Shown here one piece after another: positions 58,197-64,000 of a stretch of DNA of 64,000 nt. The position numbers and the translations under genes are program-made. Numbering within the stretch: position 1 is the first letter of the stretch; each line of letters starts with the position of its first letter. The notes below the pieces were generated by a model. That model was not told the DNA's origin and searched no databases. It was given only the letters and a program-made list of their open reading frames with translations. Source of the stretch: Branchiostoma floridae. Its lineage: Eukaryota > Chordata > Leptocardii > Amphioxiformes > Branchiostomatidae. The stretch lies in NCBI RefSeq assembly GCF_000003815.2, contig NC_049990.1, positions 14,053,059 through 14,117,058 on the forward strand, in the 5' to 3' direction.

Positions 58197-58202
58197 AATA
58201 AA
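58197..58202 (+). terminator. Poly(A) signal of the zinc-finger gene
   Basis: AATAAA 176 bp downstream of the stop codon at 58019-58021, the first good signal after the gene. Confidence 0.6.
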
Positions 58203-60354
58203 GTATATATAGTGAAGATTTGTTTTAAAAACCTGGGTTCTAAAACTACTTTTACACCGGGGGTAAAGATGAAGGACGGGGGCACAGATGAAGGACGGAG
58301 GTGAAGTCCGGGGGTAAAGGTAAATGTGTAGGGGGAATGCTGAAGAAGTCAGGTGGGGGTGTCAACCCTACGATTGGTCCTCACCATGGATGGTTGAATT
58401 GGTGTTAGGATATCGGCCATGTACTTCGGAATGATTCCTCGTGTCACCAAGTGTCGAAGATATGTGCAACAATGTACCTGAACTCTATAGGCTCTTGTGC
58501 CGCTCGAGCTCTGCAAGCTCAAGTATTTCCAACTTCTCCTGTAGCAGTTAACGTGTGGCGTTTTCCTGATTAATCTCACTAGTGGCACCCGGCAGGTTGT
58601 TCATCTTCAACCAACGGCTATCCAGCTCGTCAGTGCACAAAACGGCCCAGTCTTGGCGTCCAAAGGTTGAAAGACATGAGTTACATGTGGGGGGAACGTC
58701 AGTATTGTGTTATTGTTGTTTATAGCGAATAAGAGGACATCGTTTACCATATGGTGTGCTGATCGGCGAGCAGAAATATGGGCCTCTGTTGTGAGGGGAA
58801 TCTGTCCAGATTTAAGCCATTGTGAAGACTAGAAGCAGCTTTACTAGACTAAGTTAACATATCTTCTTTACCTTTCCTCCAGTATATGGCACAAACGATT
58901 CACTCTCACTACCATCTAGCTGTCGCCAAATTATCGAAACAAGAATCAAATAATCATCTGGAGACAGCGGGCCATTTTTTTTCTATATATAAGAAAAAAA
59001 CTGTAACGCTGCCCGTTGTAACATTAGCGTGGGGCCTATTACTTTGGTCCCTGACTCGACGTAACGGCTGAGGTAGTGTAACTAGTATACAGGCGCCGGT
59101 TGTACCATCATGATTGGCATTACTACTTGGATAGGGGTTGGGAGACTGATGTTTCTTTCTTTTTTTTATTCATCGCTTTTATTAGTTTTACATGATGGCT
59201 TATATATATTGGTGTCAGCCCTTGGCCTTCCTAGATACCTTCCCTTCTTGAGTCTTCCCCTTCTACAATGTTTATATTTTTTTTGCCGTGTACGCATTAC
59301 AGTAATGATACTTCAAAACCTTCTTTGGGTGACTATGTGTTGGTGGTCTGTAGAATCTTGCCCTGCACACATTGCAGAAGCAGGGTGGGTGTCAATCAAT
59401 AAAACCCTGCATGCTAATTGGTTTGACGAGATTTTTTACCAACACACTTTGCTCGAAATAGAGCCTGTTTGTATCTTTACTTTACTTAGAAGTAGCTTAC
59501 GCACATCCAGGGTCTCTTATTTGACGGTTACTCGAATAGGTAGCCTTAGTAACCGATACGAGGTTTGCTTTTGAATTATCTCGAAATCTTAGATACAAAA
59601 ATATAGCAGATTCCCGCAGGCGGGAAAGCTCGTAACCTGATAGCTTGATAAACCATTGCACTCTAGCCAGTTCGGCCCTTCGGTTTTCGTGAGAATGTAT
59701 TATCGTTGTTTTTTTTTCGTCCTGAATTTGGTGCAAGTCCTGAATATACTGTGTCGCATGTCCTTTCTTGGATTTGTAGTATGTTAGTATACGTTATATG
59801 TTATTGGAATCGCCTAACTTGATAACATTCATTCAGTTAGGTGTGGTCTTGGGGGTGTTGTTCTGTTTTGTGTGTTGTGTATGACTGCGCGGGCCTTCGC
59901 GAATAACATGTTTCCCAACGATTATAGTATTATTTTCATTGGTTCCTTACCGTAGTGATATAACGTTAAATCTCACCGGTTTGGAGTAGTAGCCTGTCTT
60001 TTCAAGACTTCTGCATTACGCTAAGTAGTATCAACCATGTTTCCACTATGTGCTCGTTTAAGGCATGATAACAATATATTGTCTCCTTCATCGAGGCAGC
60101 TTTCGCAGGGGAACCACTGTTCCTTCGTAACAGAAAATAAATCAGTATGGTAGCTACAGAGCATTGTTGGGTTATGACATTGCGTTGATGTTCTTGAATT
60201 TATAAAAGCTACGACCAGGAAAGGAAATCTGCTACCTTATAAATGTAGAAAAGACATCTTCGACAACTGTACAGTATATTGTGGCACGGTCTTTATTTAC
60301 GACTTAAAGGAAGGCATTGGTCCCTCTTATCCGATAGCTAATCGCGGTATGCGG
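58203..60354. other. No supportable gene
   Basis: A short G-rich repeat (gatgaaggacgg, twice) lies at about 58268-58297. Long hydrophobic open frames near 59110-59574 are T-rich and show no domain; I treat them as chance. Confidence 0.4.
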
Positions 60355-60800
60355 TTACATGATGACAGATCCTCCATGCCAAACGACTTGAGCTGGCCAG
60401 TCTGACAAGGGCTCAGAGGAGAATACACTGGCGCGGGGTTCCGTGGTTGCCGGACGTATGATGGCAACAGTGTCTTGCATGGTGTCCTCCTGGCTGGTGC
60501 CATGGCAGACCCTCAGGTCGCCGGTGGCCTGAACCGCGGTCACCAGCAGCTCTGCGGCCACCGGACCTCACATGTTGAGTCCGGTTACCGTTCTTTGGTC
60601 CTTGATGAAGCCTTTTTTGTCTGCTCTCATCTGAAGCCAGCCTTCGCCACCTCTTTCACCTGGGCTGAGATACAAGACTGGTGGTCATCAAACCTCGGCT
60701 CCACAGACCACGAAGCATGTCCATCTTTGGCTTCTCCATAGCTGGATGCGCTGGGGTGTCTGTTGCGGTGTCTCTGCTACCGGGTGTATCTGCTGCAGTA
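60355..60800 (-). other. GC-rich block with exon-like features, unidentified
   Basis: On the minus strand a block with clearly higher GC than its surroundings has an acceptor-like tttactgcag at about 60800. An open segment (DTPAHPAMEKPKMDMLRGLW) runs to a CCCAG|GTGAAAG donor. Further on, an open frame VAAELLVTAVQATGDLRVC ... VVWHGGSVIM ends with a stop near 60357. These may be two exons of an unidentified gene. No domain is recognised and the join is untested. Confidence 0.3.
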
Positions 60801-60839
60801 AAATATATAAAACAGTAGAATCGGTCACACTTGTGAAGG

Positions 60840-61720
60840 ATGTGTTCAATTTTCTCAACAAGTACATTCTTACATTCTTTTACTGTTTCTATTTCAGTCG
60901 TGGCTCCATTTCACCCGAGTTTCGAAATTCAACCGCTGACATTTTTACTTGACACCAGGTCCTATGTTGTTCCTGGATCATTTTTGGTTTGGAAAGCGCT
61001 GATGGTAGTCCAAACTAATCTTGAAATTAACCTTCAGTTAGCACCTTGTGATTTCGCTTTTACAAGAAGAAAAATGATCTTACCCTCATGGATTTAAAGA
61101 TAGGTACAATAGCCTCTTCTTTACTGTAGCCAGGTACAAAATAACAACATTTTACAACCCCTACCTATCACTGCTTGGTTATATCCTCAACAAACGACGT
61201 CAAGCTGTGGCTGCTTGGCTGACTAGGTGTTGTTGTTTTTTGCGACGAGCCGAACGGAACCCGCTCTGGTAACGTACGTCTACCTGTTTGTCCAGGGATG
61301 GGGTTTGGCTCACTTTGCTCAAATAACCTAAACTTTCTTGGCCCAGGTTTGCATGTTTGGTTCATTGTCCGTATAGTCACTTTATTGGTTTGTCAACTTC
61401 TGCAGGCCACTGTGTGAGAGCACGGGGATATCAAGGGTTGCTGTCTTTTCCCTGAATGCTGATAATCCCATCAGTGAGTTGGACAAGGCTATTCACGCTG
61501 TAAGGTTGGGCATAGCAGTTTTATACCCAGGTTCCTTCCTGCCCACCTAATCATAGAGGTTTTGGGTTGCCGAAACATAGTTGCAATTGTCAAAAAAAGT
61601 CCTATTCTGGATGCACAGGAACGGCCACCGGTGATGTAGACGAAGAAGCATACAGGCACGGAACCCTGTTTCTCACATATAGTAGCTGCCATTTTTAGTT
61701 TAAAAGCCGTAATTCTTGAT
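60840..61720. other. No supportable gene
   Basis: Several short open frames on both strands without recognisable domains. Confidence 0.35.
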
Positions 61721-62248
61721 TTGCCCTGTATTTTCCAAGTCGCTCAGTCGTGGGGGATTTGCTCCCAGCAGTTGCCAGTCCCCTAGCTCGTCACCCTATG
61801 CCGCCACTAGGACTAAAATAAGTAAATAATTAGATACAAATATACATTCTATGTGAAATCAAAACAGCAGCTGACAGCATGTGAAATGAATGAGCATAAA
61901 TTAATCCTCCCTAACGTATAAAAATAAATCTGAGAATGATACAAGAAACTTAACGATTTGAAGATATAATTTGAACATGTGTGGCCGATATAATTTTACA
62001 ATTAAATTTAAAAGAAAAAACAGTACTTCCACGTAGAATTTTAAAACACTAAACAACTTGGCAATTTTTGAAGCTTTGGAAACAATGTGATAATTCCAAG
62101 ACATATTGGAGCTAAAAGTAACCCCAATATGCTTATGACTAGAAACTGATTTTATGATGGATTTGTTGACAAGAAAAAGCGGGATGGACCGGACGGATTG
62201 TTTTTGAAGAGAAGCAAATTTCTTCGATTTTAGCGGGGTTTCATTCAA
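61720..62248 (-). pseudogene. LINE reverse-transcriptase C-terminal remnants
   Basis: Between 62248 and 61901 a frame reads LVNKSIIKSVSSHKHIGVTF and SSNMSWNYHIVSKASKIAKL, then LYRPHM. This matches the post-RT region of CR1/Jockey-like non-LTR elements (V-x-S-H-K-H-L-G-x-x-x ... SW-x-x-H-I). Near 61724-61770 a second short piece (NCWEQIPHD, stop, ATWK) resembles the SWExLAxDRxxWR tail of such proteins. All pieces are broken; they are relics. Confidence 0.6.
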
Positions 62249-62318
62249 TTGACCACCTTGAACGATAGTTAAAAAATAACATAGATTTAAGTACTAAAAA
62301 ACATTTAATTTACCATAG

Positions 62319-62624
62319 TCACTGCCCCTTGGGTCTCAGCTGGCAGATCGGAGTCTGTAGCTGAAGTGCCAGTCTTGTTCTTGTTTCCGGATCCTCTCCT
62401 CCAGAACCTCCACCGCCGTGAAGCTGGCTTCTTGTCCTCGGTCGCAGGCGTTTGTTTCCCTGGACTCTTCTTGCTAAACAGTGCTCTCCAGAGTCCCCTG
62501 AAGCAGCCGCTGTGATAGGAACAGTTATCTTGTAATTCTCTTCAGTAGGAATCTCCTTCTTAATCACTACATCAGGCACCCCCTCCAATTCTCTGCATGT
62601 AGAAGTCAGTTCCTTCTGCATCAC
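62319..62624 (-). CDS. Unidentified open frame, basic/acidic
   Basis: About 101 codons including VPDVVIKKEIPTEENYKITV, a Gly-rich HGGGGSGGEDPE stretch and a Q/L-rich end. It lies between LINE remnants and the Harbinger transposase on the same strand. Some Harbinger elements encode a second, Myb/SANT-like protein with KKE-rich C-termini, so membership of that element is conceivable. It could equally be chance. Confidence 0.25.
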   Translation of the reverse strand: MMQKELTSTCRELEGVPDVVIKKEIPTEENYKITVPITAAASGDSGEHCLARRVQGNKRLRPRTRSQLHGGGGSGGEDPETRTRLALQLQTPICQLRPKGQ

Positions 62625-62699
62625 GGCAGGCCTGCAGCATGGACGCTTCAGCTTGCTGCTTCACAATAGCTCTGTAACCTTGCTTCTAATACACAATAT

Positions 62700-63340
62700 A
62701 TGGCATGAAGTCTGTAAGCTTTCTAACTCGTTGTTTGTTTTAGCAAGCAGCAAGTATTACCAACATCAATATGTGCAGATTGTGCAAGAGTAGATATCAA
62801 AAATAATTCAGAAAAAATAGTTTACATACTGTTCCTGACCCAGGTGTCTCCGGTTACACCGATTCGGGCTGCTTCGCAGAAAGACTCGCATTGAGCCTGA
62901 AGCATTCTCGTAGCAGTAAAAGCGTGCACAAGCCTCTGATTTGCATAGTACATACCCCTCAACTACTGAACTGTGCCACTTCCAGACATGTTTCTTTGGA
63001 CACTACAGTGTCGCAACCTGGACATGTCCATATCTGGAATTACAATGTGATTTAAGTAGAAATGAAAGTACAGAATATTGTACATGGATCTAAGCATGTA
63101 ATAATGAAAAAAATCTGAATATAATTTATCATCATACTGTAATAAAATTCATGATTTTTGTCAATGTAATTGTCACAGTTTTACAGTGACAATTGTAACG
63201 TGAGCTTACCTTTAACAATAACAAAAAATTACCAACTTTTTATACACGCACCTGCATTCACCGTGGACATTTCGTTCGGAGAAAGTCGAAGTCTTCTCAG
63301 ACCGTAAAAGATAAAGTGAATTACCATATTCAATATTTTT
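62700..63340. other. Non-coding, no gene seen
   Basis: AT-rich sequence without recognisable exons or element ends. A short inverted pair, tgtcacagttttac/agtgaca, lies around 63171-63195. Confidence 0.4.
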
Positions 63341-63344
63341 GTAA

Positions 63345-63500
63345 TTAGGCATCGTCTCCTTAATCTCCGCATTCAGCATTTTTAAATAATTCCTGATCTT
63401 CTGTCTTTTCCAAGTCGTTGAGTCGTGCGCAATTTGCTCCCAAGAGTTGATGTCGATGTTGCAAGGTTAGTCTTCAGGTTGTCTCTATATACTTAACATG
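63345..63500 (-). pseudogene. LINE C-terminal tail remnant
   Basis: The minus strand reads RDNLKTNL, then after a frame change NIDINSWEQIAHDSTTWKRQ. It corresponds to the Y-x-D-x-L-K-x-x-L ... SWE-x-x-A-x-D-R-x-x-W-R tail of non-LTR elements (family pattern from memory). It is similar to the piece at 61724-61770, so two copies of one LINE family are present in this corner. Confidence 0.5.
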
Positions 63501-63797
63501 CTCTGGTTGCGATGCCCCTGCCTCAGTCGACCGTATATACAATATCAATGTACTTAAGCACAAGTTAGAGTAAGTAACATCAACAATAGGTTCAAAAAAA
63601 CTTTAAAAAGAAAAGAGAAACTTTGTCACTGGAAAGTTTGCCTCAATACTTTTGGCCAATTCAGTCTAGTAAAACGAGATATGTAAAGAAACATGGCTTT
63701 ACAATCCTACAGTCTGATTTCGTTGTCTCACTGCACAAGGCCGAGTTTTAAAATGTCCATTAGCAACATGCTCCCACATGTGCCATCATCGTGACAT

Positions 63798-64000
63798 CTA
63801 CTGCTCGTCAGAATCTTCATTGCCCATCTCACACACATTGTGCAATATACATGCTACACTTACAATGTGTATAACAGATGAGACGCCCACATCAACGCGA
63901 TTTAGGAGACATCTCCATCTACCCTTGAGCCTGCCAAACGCACACTCAACTACCATGCGTTCTTGACAGTTAAAGTGGCGCTGGTCCCTGGTCACTTCCA
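63798..64000 (-). CDS. HARBI1-like: PIF/Harbinger transposase, C-terminal part, truncated by window end
   Basis: The frame enters from beyond 64000 and reads TRDQRHFNCQERMVVECAFG, then RLKGRWRCLLNRVD and VACILHNVCEMGNEDSDEQ to a stop at 63798. The FN-x-x-x-x-x-x-x-VE-x-x-FG-x-LK-x-R-W signature with ILHN is the C-terminal half of the DDE_4 domain; the Glu in VVECAFG is the third catalytic residue. The protein's start, the two catalytic Asp residues and any element ends lie outside the window. The visible frame is unbroken, so the gene could be an intact transposase or a domesticated HARBI1-type protein. Confidence 0.8.
   Translation of the reverse strand, partial: EVTRDQRHFNCQERMVVECAFGRLKGRWRCLLNRVDVGVSSVIHIVSVACILHNVCEMGNEDSDEQ

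Noticed and set aside
59110-59574. Hydrophobic open frame of 154 codons
   Set aside because: T-rich DNA gives long Leu/Phe/Ser frames by chance. No start context, domain or splice support.
1-64000. CRISPR arrays, prophage, rRNA operon, bacterial insertion sequences
   Set aside because: No spaced identical short repeats, no rRNA-like sequence and no prokaryotic gene organisation were seen.

Overview
The window looks like nuclear DNA from an invertebrate chordate or a close relative. A lancelet (Branchiostoma-type) genome is the best fit. This is an inference from short GT-AG-spliced exons, from animal gene families (a four-EF-hand protein, a GM2/GD2-synthase-like glycosyltransferase, an elastase-like protease, a C2H2 zinc-finger protein), and from a dense mix of DNA transposons, MITEs, SINEs and non-LTR elements. 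It is a draft assembly with three N gaps (4678-4777, 36407-36590, 38102-38201). No bacterial-style operons, rRNA genes or CRISPR arrays were seen.

Layout. 0.7-1.2 kb: a minus-strand SAM-like ORF with an 11-residue tandem repeat. 5.1-7.5 kb: a complete four-exon calmodulin-like gene (minus), with tandemly duplicated non-coding DNA upstream (7.6-9.1 kb). 10.7-13.4 kb: a patchwork of dead mobile-element genes and one possible first exon. 18.2-21.5 kb: a nearly full-length RTE-type retrotransposon with a perfect 12-bp target-site duplication. 22.0-29.4 kb: a beta-1,4-N-acetylgalactosaminyltransferase gene (minus) with eight visible exons and one missing; its introns carry a mariner-type and an 8-bp-TSD MITE. 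31.0-35.25 kb: a complete six-exon elastase-like serine protease gene (minus) with a TATA box. 37.2-40.5 kb: a four-exon sulfotransferase-like gene (minus). 40.7-41.15 kb: a retrocopy with poly(A) tail and target-site duplication. 43.9-54.5 kb: mobile-element debris, including an internally deleted copy of a large uncharacterised protein family, a 9-bp-TSD inverted-repeat element, a Kolobok-like element carrying what looks like a transposase first exon, and a pogo-like transposase pseudogene. 56.6-58.0 kb: an intact ten-finger C2H2 gene (plus). 61.7-64.0 kb: LINE remnants and the 3' end of a PIF/Harbinger transposase gene.

The host genes look unrelated to each other (calcium sensing, Golgi glycosylation, secreted proteolysis, sulfate-transfer-like, transcription), so no host pathway or operon is implied. 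What links the window is mobile DNA. Several elements lie right beside coding exons: a mariner-type MITE ends 9 bp before a glycosyltransferase splice acceptor, a SINE begins about 10 bp before a sulfotransferase-like acceptor, and a Harbinger-type MITE ends about 38 bp before the zinc-finger coding exon. A Harbinger-type MITE family has four recognisable copies here.

Exon joins were derived by hand from splice sites and reading phase. Family assignments come from recognised motifs, not from database searches.
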